DNA of 64,000 bases from Yimella sp. cx-51 (GTDB lineage Bacteria > Actinomycetota > Actinomycetes > Actinomycetales > Dermatophilaceae): assembly GCF_017654605.1 (NCBI RefSeq), contig NZ_CP072113.1, positions 682,001 through 746,000 of the forward strand, given 5' to 3'. This document shows, piece after piece, positions 49,557 to 61,770 of the stretch. The notes below the pieces were generated by a model. The model made no database searches and had not been told where the DNA came from. It worked only from the letters and a program-made list of their open reading frames with translations. The position numbers and the translations under genes are program-made. Position 1 is the stretch's first letter. Every line of letters begins with the position of its first letter.

Positions 49557-51272
<1,716 letters not shown>

Positions 51273-51290
51273 CGACGTCCGAGCACATGG

Positions 51291-51329
51291 CGGCGCCCCG
51301 CAGGATCCCTCCGATCCTGCGGGGCGCCG
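51291..51329 (+). terminator. terminator after groEL
   Basis: CGGCGCCCCGCAGGATC and GATCCTGCGGGGCGCCG form a perfect 17-bp stem with a 5-nt loop, 18 nt after the groEL stop. The next 131 bp to sigD hold its promoter and ribosome site, with no other gene. Confidence 0.88.
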
Positions 51330-51460
51330 CTGCCTCTTCATGGGGTGAATCACAGCAAGTCGATGCACCGAAGGCCCCGCACGGCGGCGCGGACACTTAC
51401 CGTGGGGAGGTCGTGTGCTTGCGTCAGCAGCGTGAGAAGTGGAACACCCGGGGAGGTCAC

Positions 51461-52093
51461 GTGAGTCAGCCGTCATGGCGTGAACCAGACGTAACGAAAA
51501 CCGACTCCGCGACGATGTCATCGTCGGACGCGCAGATTTCCCTGCGCGATCTGGCTGTTCAGGCGCGTTCAGGTGACGACGCCGCTGCAGCCTCATTGAT
51601 GGCACAGGTGCATCAGATCGCCTTGCGGTACGCCCGAGCCCGGCTCGGGAGGTTCTCCGCATCGGTCGATGCCTCCGCCGACGTAGCCCAGGAGGTGTGT
51701 GTGGCCGTGCTGACCGCACTGCCCCGGTACGTCGACAAGGGCGCCCCCTTCGAAGCCTTCGTCTACCGCATCGCGTCGCACAAGGTCGCCGACGCGCAGC
51801 GAGGCGTGATGCGTGGCGCCGTGCCGAGCGACGACTTGCCCGAGGAGCTCGACACCGCGCCCACGCCGGAGCAGCTCGCGTTGCAGTCGGACGCCGCCCA
51901 GCAGATGCACGGCTACCTCGACCAACTCTCCGATCAGCAGCGTGAGGTGCTCACGCTGCGCGTCGCCGTGGGGATGTCGGCCGAGGAAACGGCAGCCGCA
52001 CTCGGCATGACTCCCGGTGCCGTCCGCGTGGCCCAGCATCGTGCTCTGGCGCGGCTGCGCACGCTGATGTCCGAGCAGGGTGGCATCTCGTGA
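51461..52093 (+). CDS. sigD: ECF-type RNA polymerase sigma factor, SigD/ShbA group
   Basis: 210 aa. Sigma region 2 (about residues 30-100) includes ASADVAQEVCVAVLTALP and FVYRIASHKVADAQR. Region 4 (about 150-205) has LSDQQREVLTLRVAVGMSAEETA and a helix-turn-helix. Position between groEL and guaB, and the RsdA-like next gene, match the mycobacterial SigD and Streptomyces ShbA group, which drives stationary-phase or housekeeping sigma transcription. GTG 51461 has a strong GGGGAGGT site. The next gene overlaps by 4 nt. Confidence 0.88.
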   Translation: MSQPSWREPDVTKTDSATMSSSDAQISLRDLAVQARSGDDAAAASLMAQVHQIALRYARARLGRFSASVDASADVAQEVCVAVLTALPRYVDKGAPFEAFVYRIASHKVADAQRGVMRGAVPSDDLPEELDTAPTPEQLALQSDAAQQMHGYLDQLSDQQREVLTLRVAVGMSAEETAAALGMTPGAVRVAQHRALARLRTLMSEQGGIS

Positions 52094-53040
52094 GCCCACG
52101 TCTGGACGACATCCGCCGCGACGACGAGTTGCTCGACTCACTCGGGGCGAGGCGCACCGTCGACTCCGACCCGGCCGCCGAACTGTTGGCTGCCTGGGTC
52201 AGCTCGATCGATCACCCGGAAACAACCGCTGCCCGACCCGGTCGTTACGCGCGCAGTGGAGCACGCGGTGCCCGGCGGGTCATGGCGACCGCGGGCGTCG
52301 TGGTCGCGACCCTGTCGGTGAGCTCGGTCGCGGCCGCCGTGAGTGGCACCAGCGTCCCGGTGTTCCGTGAACTCGGCACGGTCACCCGCGGCCTGGTCGG
52401 TGGCGGAACGGTGCAGGAACCGGTGCGTGCGACCGGGATCCTCCAACCCGACGAGACCCCGTCTGCACCTGGCAGCGCTGTGCCCGCCTACGGCACGAGT
52501 TCGACCGCTGTCGCCTCGACCTCGTCGGCGAATCCGAGCTCGCAGCAGGGTGATCCCACTGATCCGGATCGGACGAGCGCCTCGTCCACCAGCCAGCTGG
52601 TGCGCACCGCGCAGGGATGGCAGCGGCAGACGCCTGCACCGTCGAGCACCCGGAAGACCAGCTCGCCCCAGCAGTCGACTGCGCCGAGCTCGACGCCCGC
52701 GACCAGCTCGAAGCCGACCAGTTCATCCTCGAGCCAGCCATCGAGCACGAGTTCGAGCACCGGTTCATCCAGCCCCACCAGCACCAAGACGACACGACCG
52801 ACACGCACCCCCGCGAGCACCTCGGACCCGTCGTCGACCGCCACCTCCACCGAGCGGGTGCGTGGGGCGGGCCGGCCCACCGACCGCGGGCAAAGCACGA
52901 AGACCAGCAAGGGCTCCGGCACAAAGCCGGGCAAGCGCACACCGGGTGGTGCGCTGTCGACCGCAGACGACGGACAGACATCTGCGCAGAACAGGAAACT
53001 CCCGGTGCCGCCCGGCTTGACAGCTCCCACGCAGGGCTGA
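52090..53040 (+). CDS. rsdA: anti-sigma-D factor RsdA-like membrane protein
   Basis: 316 aa. The N-terminal ~40 residues (DDELLDSLGAR then AAELLAAWVSSID) match the sigma-D binding segment of RsdA. One membrane helix (about 62-85, VMATAGVVVATLSVSSVAAA) follows. The rest, about 200 residues, is an extracytoplasmic low-complexity tail rich in Ser, Thr and Pro, probably disordered and perhaps glycosylated. In the known system the anti-sigma is degraded in steps to free SigD. It overlaps sigD (GTGA). Confidence 0.85.
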   Translation: MSPRLDDIRRDDELLDSLGARRTVDSDPAAELLAAWVSSIDHPETTAARPGRYARSGARGARRVMATAGVVVATLSVSSVAAAVSGTSVPVFRELGTVTRGLVGGGTVQEPVRATGILQPDETPSAPGSAVPAYGTSSTAVASTSSANPSSQQGDPTDPDRTSASSTSQLVRTAQGWQRQTPAPSSTRKTSSPQQSTAPSSTPATSSKPTSSSSSQPSSTSSSTGSSSPTSTKTTRPTRTPASTSDPSSTATSTERVRGAGRPTDRGQSTKTSKGSGTKPGKRTPGGALSTADDGQTSAQNRKLPVPPGLTAPTQG

Positions 53041-53106
53041 GCCGCAGCGGGTGCTGCGCCCCACCGCGGGGACCGGCGATTCGTGGACTTGGACGAGGGT
53101 TCGTAG

Positions 53107-54633
<1,527 letters not shown>

Positions 54634-54902
54634 TTGGACGCCGGCGCGCAGCCGTCGGGTGACCCGCACGCGGTCGACACTCAGCGTGCCGGTGATCTTG
54701 AGTGCAGCGGGAGCCGCTCCGCTGGTTCTGGTGCTCGATGCGTCCGGCTCCACAACGACGAGTCGCTGGGACGCGAATGGACTCGGCGTGCGCCGCCGCC
54801 TTGTGCCGAAGGTGAGCGCTTGCCTCTCGACACACGACCCAAATCGATGTCCCGAATTCCATGGACATGACGATGACTGTCCGGACGCCGAAGCTTGAGC
54901 GC
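54634..54902. other. 269-bp stretch after guaB without a supported gene
   Basis: Small open frames exist on both strands (for example plus 54659-54898 and an antisense one), but none has a ribosome site or a recognised family. Base composition is slightly less GC-rich than the neighbours. It may be a degraded gene. No convincing terminator is visible. Confidence 0.45.
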
Positions 54903-55895
54903 ATGAAGGCCGTGAAGAGGATCGCGCCGATCGTGGCCGCAACAACGTTGATCGGGTGCAGCGGTGGCTCAGGCGTCGGTACTCAGACGTCGCGAGCGCA
55001 GAACGAATCGATGCTCACCAGTGCTGCGTCGAAGTCGTCGGACGACGGCGGATCATCCCCAAGGGCAAACGCGAGTGAGTTGTCGGCGACCGATTCTCCG
55101 ATGCCGTCAGCGAGCACGAGTGCCTCGTCGAATCCAGTCAGTTCCGGCGAACCGACGATGACAGGGCCGACCATCAAGATCGGCGTCAAATTCGATCAGC
55201 CGGGTCTTGGACTGAAGGTCGGGTCGACGGCGACTGGCTTCGACGTCGATGTCGCGACCTACGTTGCGGGCAAGCTCGGGTATGCACCGAACCAGATCGA
55301 GTTCATTCAGGTTCCATCGCGGCAACGGGAGAACGTGCTGCAAAGCGGCATGGTGAAGATGGTCGTCGCCACTTACTCGATCACCGATAAACGCCTATCC
55401 GTAATCGACATGGCGGGCCCATACTTCAACGCTGGGCAATCAGTACTGGTGCGAACGAACGGGCCGATCTCGACCGCGTCTGACCTGGTCGGACACACGG
55501 TGTGCTCTGTGAGGGGATCGACGGCGTTCGGCAAGCTCGCACAGCGAGTTCCGGGTCTTACCGCGAAGGAGTTCGACACCTACTCAGCATGCGTGGTAGC
55601 GCTCGCCGACGGTTCGATCAGCGCGATGACTACCGATGACACGATCCTTCGGGGTTATGCGAACCAGTCGCAGTATCGCGGTAACTTCAAACTGATCGGC
55701 GGCACCATCACCAACGAGCGATACGGCATCGGTATCAAGAAGGGCGACGTCGAGACCTGTCGAAAGATCAACGGGGCACTTCGATCGATGGTGGCTGACG
55801 GGTCGTGGGAGCGCTTCGTCCGCAAGAATCTCGGCGATCCTGCGTTGTTCAAAGCGGGTGCCAACCCGCCCGTCGATCTTGAGACCTGTCACTGA
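54903..55895 (+). CDS. substrate-binding lipoprotein (family 3, amino-acid type), orphan
   Basis: 330 aa from ATG 54903. The signal peptide ends in lipobox TLIGC (Cys19), followed by a Ser-rich linker to about residue 85. The binding domain has IKIGVKFDQPGLGLK, GFDVDVATYVAGKLGY, and MVVATYSITDKRLSVIDMAGPYF, all typical of polar amino-acid binding proteins such as GluB. No permease or ATPase genes are near. Codon use looks less extremely GC-biased than the flanking guaB genes, hinting at later arrival. The ligand is unknown. Confidence 0.85.
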   Translation: MKAVKRIAPIVAATTLIGCSGGSGVGTQTSRAQNESMLTSAASKSSDDGGSSPRANASELSATDSPMPSASTSASSNPVSSGEPTMTGPTIKIGVKFDQPGLGLKVGSTATGFDVDVATYVAGKLGYAPNQIEFIQVPSRQRENVLQSGMVKMVVATYSITDKRLSVIDMAGPYFNAGQSVLVRTNGPISTASDLVGHTVCSVRGSTAFGKLAQRVPGLTAKEFDTYSACVVALADGSISAMTTDDTILRGYANQSQYRGNFKLIGGTITNERYGIGIKKGDVETCRKINGALRSMVADGSWERFVRKNLGDPALFKAGANPPVDLETCH

Positions 55896-56015
55896 TCTTG
55901 ACGTCCGCGGTGTGGCTGACGGGCACTGAATATGCTTTCGCGGGTGAGCCCACCTGCCCCCGGGACGCTGCCCGCAGCTGCACGGCCAGACGGCTCGCGG
56001 ACCTAAGGTAGCCCA

Positions 56016-57014
56016 GTGAGCGATCCTGAGGCATCGGCGCAGCCGGTCAACAGCGAGAGCCTGATGACGGTGATCGTCGCGTTTGCGGCGAACGCCCTGA
56101 TCGCGGTCGCCAAGACCGTCGTCGCGGTGATCACCGGATCAGCGTCGATGGTCGCCGAGGCCGCACACTCCTGGGCCGACACCGGCAATGAGATCTTCCT
56201 GATCATCGGTACGCGCCGTTCGGCCAAGCCGGCAGATGCCGAGCACGCGCTCGGCTACGGGCGATCGGGCTATGTGTGGTCGATGTTCGCCGCCTTCGGG
56301 CTGTTCACCATGGGTGCCGCCGTTTCCATCTGGCACGGCATCCAGTCGTTGGGTCGTCCCGAGGACAACGGGTCGTACCTATGGGCGTACGTCGTGTTGG
56401 CGATCGCGTTCGCCCTGGAGGGCACGTCTTTCCTCCAAGCGCTTCGACAGGCGCGCGGCGAGGCCAAGCAGCGCCGCCTGCACCCTCTGCGCTACCTGAC
56501 GGTCACCTCCAACCCGATGCTGCGCGCGGTTTTCGCCGAAGACCTCTCGGCGCTCATCGGCATCGTCATCGCGGCTTCGGGTATCGCGCTGCACCAGCTC
56601 AGCGGCAACGCGATGTGGGACGCCATCGGCTCGATCCTCGTCGGCGTGCTGCTGGGCTGCGTGGCGATCTACCTCATCGCCCGCAACATGGACTTCCTCA
56701 CCGGCGAAGCCGTCACCCCGCTGGCGCGGAACAACGCACTACGGGCGATCCTGGCGCGGCCGGAGGTCGAGCGGGTCAGTTACCTACACATGGAATGGGT
56801 GGGCGCCGACCGGATCTACCTCGTCGCTGCCGTCGACCTCATCGGCGACCTGCCGGAGACTCAGGTGGCCCGCCAGTTACAGACGATCGAGGACGCGTTG
56901 AACGCGCATCCACAGATTGAGCGCGCCGTGCTCTCCCTCACCGCTCCCGGCGACGAGACCGTCTTGAAACCGGAGGCGCTGCCGGACTGGTACGAGTCGG
57001 ACACCCCCGCTTAG
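56016..57014 (+). CDS. cation diffusion facilitator family transporter
   Basis: Proton-coupled divalent metal exporter, 332 aa from GTG 56016. About six helices are visible. The metal-site helices carry [13 protein letters not shown] (HxxxD with H51-D55 as candidates) and [18 protein letters not shown]. The C-terminal cytoplasmic domain (about 225-332) is ferredoxin-like. It could export Zn, Mn or Fe; metal cannot be told. It lies between the binding lipoprotein and guaB3. Confidence 0.9.
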   Translation: MSDPEASAQPVNSESLMTVIVAFAANALIAVAKTVVAVITGSASMVAEAAHSWADTGNEIFLIIGTRRSAKPADAEHALGYGRSGYVWSMFAAFGLFTMGAAVSIWHGIQSLGRPEDNGSYLWAYVVLAIAFALEGTSFLQALRQARGEAKQRRLHPLRYLTVTSNPMLRAVFAEDLSALIGIVIAASGIALHQLSGNAMWDAIGSILVGVLLGCVAIYLIARNMDFLTGEAVTPLARNNALRAILARPEVERVSYLHMEWVGADRIYLVAAVDLIGDLPETQVARQLQTIEDALNAHPQIERAVLSLTAPGDETVLKPEALPDWYESDTPA

Positions 57015-57091
57015 TCAGCAGCCGATTGCAGCGTCCACCATCGCCGGTGGTGATCGAGATCGTCGGCAGGGGTGGACGATAGGCTCACCCG

Positions 57092-58213
57092 GTGACTGAG
57101 ATCGAGATCGGACGTGGCAAGCGCGGGCGTCGCGCATACTCCTTCGATGACATCGCCGTGGTGCCCTCGCGACGCACCCGCGACCCGCACGAGGTGAACG
57201 TCGGCTGGCAGATCGACGCCTACCACTTCGACCTGCCGGTCATGGCGGCCCCGATGGACTCCGTGATGTCGCCCGACTCGGCGATCGCCTTCGGCAAGCT
57301 CGGTGGCCTGCCGGTGCTCGACCTCGAAGGTCTTTGGACTCGCTACGAGTCGCCTGAGCCGTTGCTCGCCGAGATCGCTGCGCTCGAACCCGCACAGGCG
57401 ACCGCTCGCATGCGCGAGATCTACGCCGAGCCGATTCGCGAAGACCTGATTCGCTTGCGGCTGAAGCAGATTCGCGACTCCGGTTGCACCGTGGCCGGCG
57501 CACTGTCGCCGCAGCGCACCCAGGAACACTGGCGTGCAGTCGTCGACGCCGGTGTCGATCTCTTCGTCATCCGGGGCACCACCGTGTCGGCCGAGCATGT
57601 CTCGGGACGCGCCGAGCCGCTCAACCTCAAGCGCTTCATCTACGAACTCGACGTGCCGGTGATCGTGGGTGGCGTGGCCACCTACACCGCGTCCCTGCAC
57701 CTCATGCGCACCGGCGCGGCTGGCGTCCTGGTCGGCTTCGGGGGAGGCGCCGCCCACACCACGCGGCAGACCCTGGGCATCCAGGTGCCACTGCCGTCCG
57801 CGATCGCCGACGTCGCCGCCGCTCGCCGCGACTACATGGATGAGACCGGTGGCCGGTACGTGCACGTCATCGCCGACGGCGGCATGGGCACCAGCGGCGA
57901 CATCGTCAAGGCCATTGCGTGCGGCGCGGACGCCGTCATGCTCGGCGCTGCTCTGGCCCGCTCCACCGAGGCACCGGGACGCGGATTCCACTGGGGCTCC
58001 GAAGCGCACCACAGCGAACTGCCGCGTGGTGAGCGGGTCGAGGTCGGCACTGCCGGCTCGATGAAGGAGATCCTGCTCGGTCCGGGCCTCGGCGCAGACG
58101 GCACCAGCAACATGATTGGTGCGCTCAAGCGCGCGATGGCCACCACGGGCTACCTCGACCTCAAGGAGTTCCAGCGGGTCGAGGTCGTCGTCGCGCCGCA
58201 CCAGAAGAGCTGA
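57092..58213 (+). CDS. guaB3: GuaB3 family IMP dehydrogenase-related protein
   Basis: 373-aa TIM-barrel paralogue of GuaB restricted mainly to actinobacteria (and cyanobacteria). It has no CBS domains, and where GuaB has the catalytic Cys loop it reads GGGAAHTTRQTLG, without cysteine. IADGGMGTSGDIVKAIACGADAVMLG is the conserved nucleotide-binding part. It is not expected to be a standard IMP dehydrogenase; GMP reductase-like activity has been proposed for relatives. GTG 57092. Confidence 0.92.
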   Translation: MTEIEIGRGKRGRRAYSFDDIAVVPSRRTRDPHEVNVGWQIDAYHFDLPVMAAPMDSVMSPDSAIAFGKLGGLPVLDLEGLWTRYESPEPLLAEIAALEPAQATARMREIYAEPIREDLIRLRLKQIRDSGCTVAGALSPQRTQEHWRAVVDAGVDLFVIRGTTVSAEHVSGRAEPLNLKRFIYELDVPVIVGGVATYTASLHLMRTGAAGVLVGFGGGAAHTTRQTLGIQVPLPSAIADVAAARRDYMDETGGRYVHVIADGGMGTSGDIVKAIACGADAVMLGAALARSTEAPGRGFHWGSEAHHSELPRGERVEVGTAGSMKEILLGPGLGADGTSNMIGALKRAMATTGYLDLKEFQRVEVVVAPHQKS

Positions 58214-58252
58214 ACCGGAAGGCTGGAGCGCTGCTGCGCTGACCCCCACGGT

Positions 58253-58282
58253 CTGTGGACCCGTGCAGTCGACGGTCCACAG
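58253..58282 (+). terminator. hairpin after guaB3
   Basis: CTGTGGACC (58253-58261) and GGTCCACAG (58274-58282) form a 9-bp stem with a 12-nt loop, about 40 nt after the guaB3 stop, without a clear U-run. Confidence 0.5.
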
Positions 58283-58395
58283 TCTTGCGGGTTGGCCTTC
58301 AAGTCCTGCGAGTTTCTCGCGTGTCGGGCGTCGTCAGGTGCAGCGCCCTGAGCTGCGAGTTGTGCGGAATTCCGGGTTGGATGCGGTGATGGGGT

Positions 58396-58410
58396 GACGT
58401 GCGACACGTC
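58396..58410. promoter_or_regulatory. possible operator before the aldehyde dehydrogenase gene
   Basis: GACGTG-CGA-CACGTC is a perfect 6-bp inverted repeat 18 bp before the ATG. Its size and position fit a repressor site, but no regulator gene is adjacent, so the role is a guess. Confidence 0.3.
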
Positions 58411-58428
58411 CCGTCCTACTCTTGAGTA

Positions 58429-60042
58429 ATGACCGATCTGCGCTCCGCTGACACCGTTGCCACGACTGCTACAGCTCTCGAGGCGAGCCCGCCGCCGTAT
58501 GTCATCAGCGGAGGTTTGGCCGCGCGTCTGGCACGGCGGGCCCTGACCTCACCGGGTGCAGTGGCGTACGACTGCGTCACGCCGATGACCGGCGGTCTGC
58601 TTGCTTCCCTGCCGCAGAGCACGATCGAGAACGTCGAGGTCGCTTATCGCGCCGCCCAGGCGGCCCAGCCTCGCTGGGCGGCGCGCTCACCCCATGAGCG
58701 CGCACGCTTCTTGCTGCGGCTGCACGACCTCGTGCTCCAGCACCAGGACGAGCTGCTCGACCTGATCCAACTGGAGTCGGGCAAGACCCGTCGGCACGCC
58801 TTCGACGAAGTGCTCGACGTCGCCGGCGTGTGTCGGCACTACGCCCGCAAGGGTCCGGGCTACCTGGCCACCAAGCGTCGGCTCGGCGCCATTCCGTTGT
58901 TGAGCCAGGCCCGCGAACTGCGCCACCCCAAGGGCGTGGTGGGCGTCGTCGCGCCGTGGAACTATCCGCTGTCGATGTCGATCACGGATGCGCTGCCGGC
59001 GCTGCTCGCCGGCAACGCGGTGGTGCTGCGTCCGGACAACAAGAGCGCGCTCACCGCGCTGCGTGCGGTCGAGCTCATCGATCAGGCCGGTCTGCCCGAG
59101 GGGCTTCTGCAGGTGGTGCTCGGTGACGGCCCGACTGTGGGCAATGCCGTACTCGAACGCGCCGACTACGTGATGTTCACCGGGTCGACCGCCACCGGGC
59201 GCAAGGTCGCAGCAGCGGCTGGTGAGCGGCTGATCGGCGCCTCGCTCGAACTCGGTGGCAAGAACCCGATGTACGTGGCCGACGACGCCGACCTCGAAGG
59301 CGCCGCCGAGTGTGCGATGCGGGCGATGTTCTCCTCGGCCGGGCAGTTGTGCATCTCGATCGAGCGCCTGATCCTGCACGAGAAGATCGCCGATGAGTTC
59401 CTGGGCATCTTCATCCCGATGGTGCAGCAGATGAAGCTCGGCCCGGAACTCTCGTGGGGCAACGACATGGGGTCGCTCATCTCGGCCGAGCAGTTGCAGC
59501 GCGTCACCGACCACGTCGAGGATGCCGTATCGCATGGGGCGAAGGTGCTGGTCGGCGGCAGAGCGCGTCCGGATCTTGGCCCCTCCTTCTACGAGCCGAC
59601 GGTGCTGGACGGCGTCACCGAGGAGATGACGCTGTGTCGTCAGGAAACGTTCGGTCCGGTGGTGGCGGTGCGCCGGGTGGCGGGCGACGCCGAAGCTGTC
59701 GCGATGGCCAACGACTCCGAGTACGGCCTGAACGCCTCGGTGTGGACCCGCGATACCGCACGCGGACGCGGTATCGGTAACCAGATCCGTTGCGGCACAG
59801 TCAATGTCAACGAGGGCTATGCAGCTGCGTGGGCGAGCAACGGCGCACCGATGGGCGGCATGGGACAGTCGGGGATCGGCCGCCGACACGGCGCCGAGGG
59901 CATCCAGAAGTACACCGAGAGCCAGAACGTCACGGTGCAGTACGGGCCTGGCTTCGCGATCCCCAAGGGTGTGCCTCCGAAGACCTGGGCGCGCGCGATG
60001 AGCGTGGGAATGAAGTTGATGAAGGCGGGTCGGCTCTCATGA
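58429..60042 (+). CDS. succinate-semialdehyde dehydrogenase-like aldehyde dehydrogenase
   Basis: NAD(P)-dependent aldehyde dehydrogenase, 537 aa, about 50 longer than usual, mainly at the C-terminus. VAPWNYPLSM binds the cofactor. Catalytic Glu274 is in LELGGKNPMYV and Cys308 in SSAGQLCISIER. The pattern is closest to GabD2-type enzymes of actinobacteria. The C-terminal extension (KGVPPKTWARAMSVGMKLMK) is amphipathic. Its stop overlaps the GMC oxidoreductase ATG, so the two probably act on the same pathway. Confidence 0.88.
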   Translation: MTDLRSADTVATTATALEASPPPYVISGGLAARLARRALTSPGAVAYDCVTPMTGGLLASLPQSTIENVEVAYRAAQAAQPRWAARSPHERARFLLRLHDLVLQHQDELLDLIQLESGKTRRHAFDEVLDVAGVCRHYARKGPGYLATKRRLGAIPLLSQARELRHPKGVVGVVAPWNYPLSMSITDALPALLAGNAVVLRPDNKSALTALRAVELIDQAGLPEGLLQVVLGDGPTVGNAVLERADYVMFTGSTATGRKVAAAAGERLIGASLELGGKNPMYVADDADLEGAAECAMRAMFSSAGQLCISIERLILHEKIADEFLGIFIPMVQQMKLGPELSWGNDMGSLISAEQLQRVTDHVEDAVSHGAKVLVGGRARPDLGPSFYEPTVLDGVTEEMTLCRQETFGPVVAVRRVAGDAEAVAMANDSEYGLNASVWTRDTARGRGIGNQIRCGTVNVNEGYAAAWASNGAPMGGMGQSGIGRRHGAEGIQKYTESQNVTVQYGPGFAIPKGVPPKTWARAMSVGMKLMKAGRLS

Positions 60043-61742
60043 CCGAACATGACTACGACGTCGTCGTCGTCGGCTCCGGCTTCGGTGGTGCGGTGGCAGC
60101 GTTGCGCCTGGCGCAAAAGGGCTACCGGGTGCACGTCTACGAGTCCGGACGCCGGTTCGAGGACGACGACTTCGCCAAGACCTCCTGGAATGCTCGCCGC
60201 TACCTCTGGGCGCCGGCGCTCAAGTGCTTCGGAGTGCAGCGCATCCACAAACTGCCCGACGTGATGATCCTCGCCGGCGCGGGTGTCGGTGGAGGATCGC
60301 TCAACTACGCCAACACCCTCTACAAGCCCGGTGCTCCGTTTTTCCAAGACCCCCAGTGGTCGGGCATCACCGACTGGGACGAGGAACTCTCCCCGCACTA
60401 CGAGACCGCCAAGCGCATGCTCGGCGTGGTGGAGGAAAACCCCTGCGAGGGGCCGATCGAGCAACTGATGCGGGATGTCGCGGATGACCTCGGTGTTGCC
60501 GAGACCTTCCGCAAGACGCCAGTCGGTGTGTACTTCGGTGAAGCCGGTCAGACCGTGCCCGACCCGTACTTCGGGGGCGAGGGTCCGGCGCGCACCGGCT
60601 GCACCGAGTGCGGCAACTGCATGGTCGGTTGCCGCGTCGGGGCGAAGAACACGCTGATGAAGAACTACATCGCGCTGGCCGAGCAACTCGGTGTCGTCTT
60701 CGAGCCACTGCGCACGGTGACCGACCTGGAGGAGTTGCCCGGTGGGGGCTATCGGGTCGCGACCGTCCGCTCCGGGGCATGGCTGAAGACGGACGAGAAG
60801 CACGTGAGCGCCGATCAGGTGGTGCTCGCCGCCGGCACCTGGGGTAGCCAGACCTTGCTGCACACGCTGAAGGCGAAAGGTCGTCTGCCGCGGCTGTCGC
60901 CTCAGCTCGGGGTGCTCACCCGCACCAACTCAGAAGCTCTGGGCGGAGCGGCAACCGCGACGGTGCCCGAAGGCGTCGACCTCTCCCGAGGTATCGCGAT
61001 CACCACGTCCTTCCATGTGGACGAGACCACCCACGTCGAGAATGTTCGGTACGGCGCGGGGTCGAACGCGATGGGCGTGCTCACCTCCTTGCTGGTCAAC
61101 GGTGACAAGAGTGCCTTCGGCAAGGCCAAGGACTTCTTCGGTCAGTTCGCCAAGGAGCCGCTCACCGCGGCCCGCATCGCCGCCAGCCCGCGGTGGTCGG
61201 AGCGCACCGTGATCGCACTGGTGATGCAGAACCTCGACAACTCGATCACGGTGTCGGGCAGGCGCCGCTTCGGCAAGGTGCGGCTCACCAGCAAGCAGGG
61301 CCACGGAGTGCCCAACCCGAAGTGGATCCCGCAGGGGCACAAGGCGATCCGTGCGATGGCCGAACGTCTTGGCGCAGTGACCAAGGTGCGCGCTCTGCCC
61401 GGCGGCACCTGGGGCGAGATCTTCGGAATCCCGCTCACCGCCCACTTCCTCGGCGGTGTGGTGATCTCCGATTCACCCGACAAAGGTGTGGTCGATCCTT
61501 ATCACCGGGTGTGGGGACACCCGGATCTGCACGTCGTCGACGGCTCCGCGATCTCGGCGAATCTGGGGGTCAATCCGTCGCTCACCATCACTGCGCAGTC
61601 GGAGCGCGCGATGGCCTGCTGGCCCGCCAAGGGTGAGCGGGACGAGCGCTCGGCGCAGGGCGAGCCCTACCGCCGCCTTGACGCCCCTGCCGCACGCGTG
61701 CCGGGCGTCGATCTCGGGATGCCCGGGGTGCGTTCGGCCTGA
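60039..61742 (+). CDS. GMC-family FAD oxidoreductase (ChoD-like)
   Basis: 567 aa from ATG 60039. The FAD motif VVVVGSGFGGAVAALRLA is at residues 8-25, and the C-terminal GMC signature is near HVVDGSAISANLGVNPSLT. A ferredoxin-like cluster CTECGNCMVGC (Cys188, 191, 194, 198) is present, as in the mycobacterial protein named ChoD (Rv3409c), which also neighbours guaB3. That enzyme's role as a cholesterol oxidase is disputed, so the substrate should be left open. Translationally coupled to the dehydrogenase. Confidence 0.88.
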   Translation: MTEHDYDVVVVGSGFGGAVAALRLAQKGYRVHVYESGRRFEDDDFAKTSWNARRYLWAPALKCFGVQRIHKLPDVMILAGAGVGGGSLNYANTLYKPGAPFFQDPQWSGITDWDEELSPHYETAKRMLGVVEENPCEGPIEQLMRDVADDLGVAETFRKTPVGVYFGEAGQTVPDPYFGGEGPARTGCTECGNCMVGCRVGAKNTLMKNYIALAEQLGVVFEPLRTVTDLEELPGGGYRVATVRSGAWLKTDEKHVSADQVVLAAGTWGSQTLLHTLKAKGRLPRLSPQLGVLTRTNSEALGGAATATVPEGVDLSRGIAITTSFHVDETTHVENVRYGAGSNAMGVLTSLLVNGDKSAFGKAKDFFGQFAKEPLTAARIAASPRWSERTVIALVMQNLDNSITVSGRRRFGKVRLTSKQGHGVPNPKWIPQGHKAIRAMAERLGAVTKVRALPGGTWGEIFGIPLTAHFLGGVVISDSPDKGVVDPYHRVWGHPDLHVVDGSAISANLGVNPSLTITAQSERAMACWPAKGERDERSAQGEPYRRLDAPAARVPGVDLGMPGVRSA

Positions 61743-61770
61743 TGCAGCCTGACGTGCACCCGCCAGGAGG

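Noticed and set aside
54659-54904. Short frames on both strands after guaB
   Set aside because: No ribosome site, no recognised family and mutually overlapping; kept only as an unexplained stretch.
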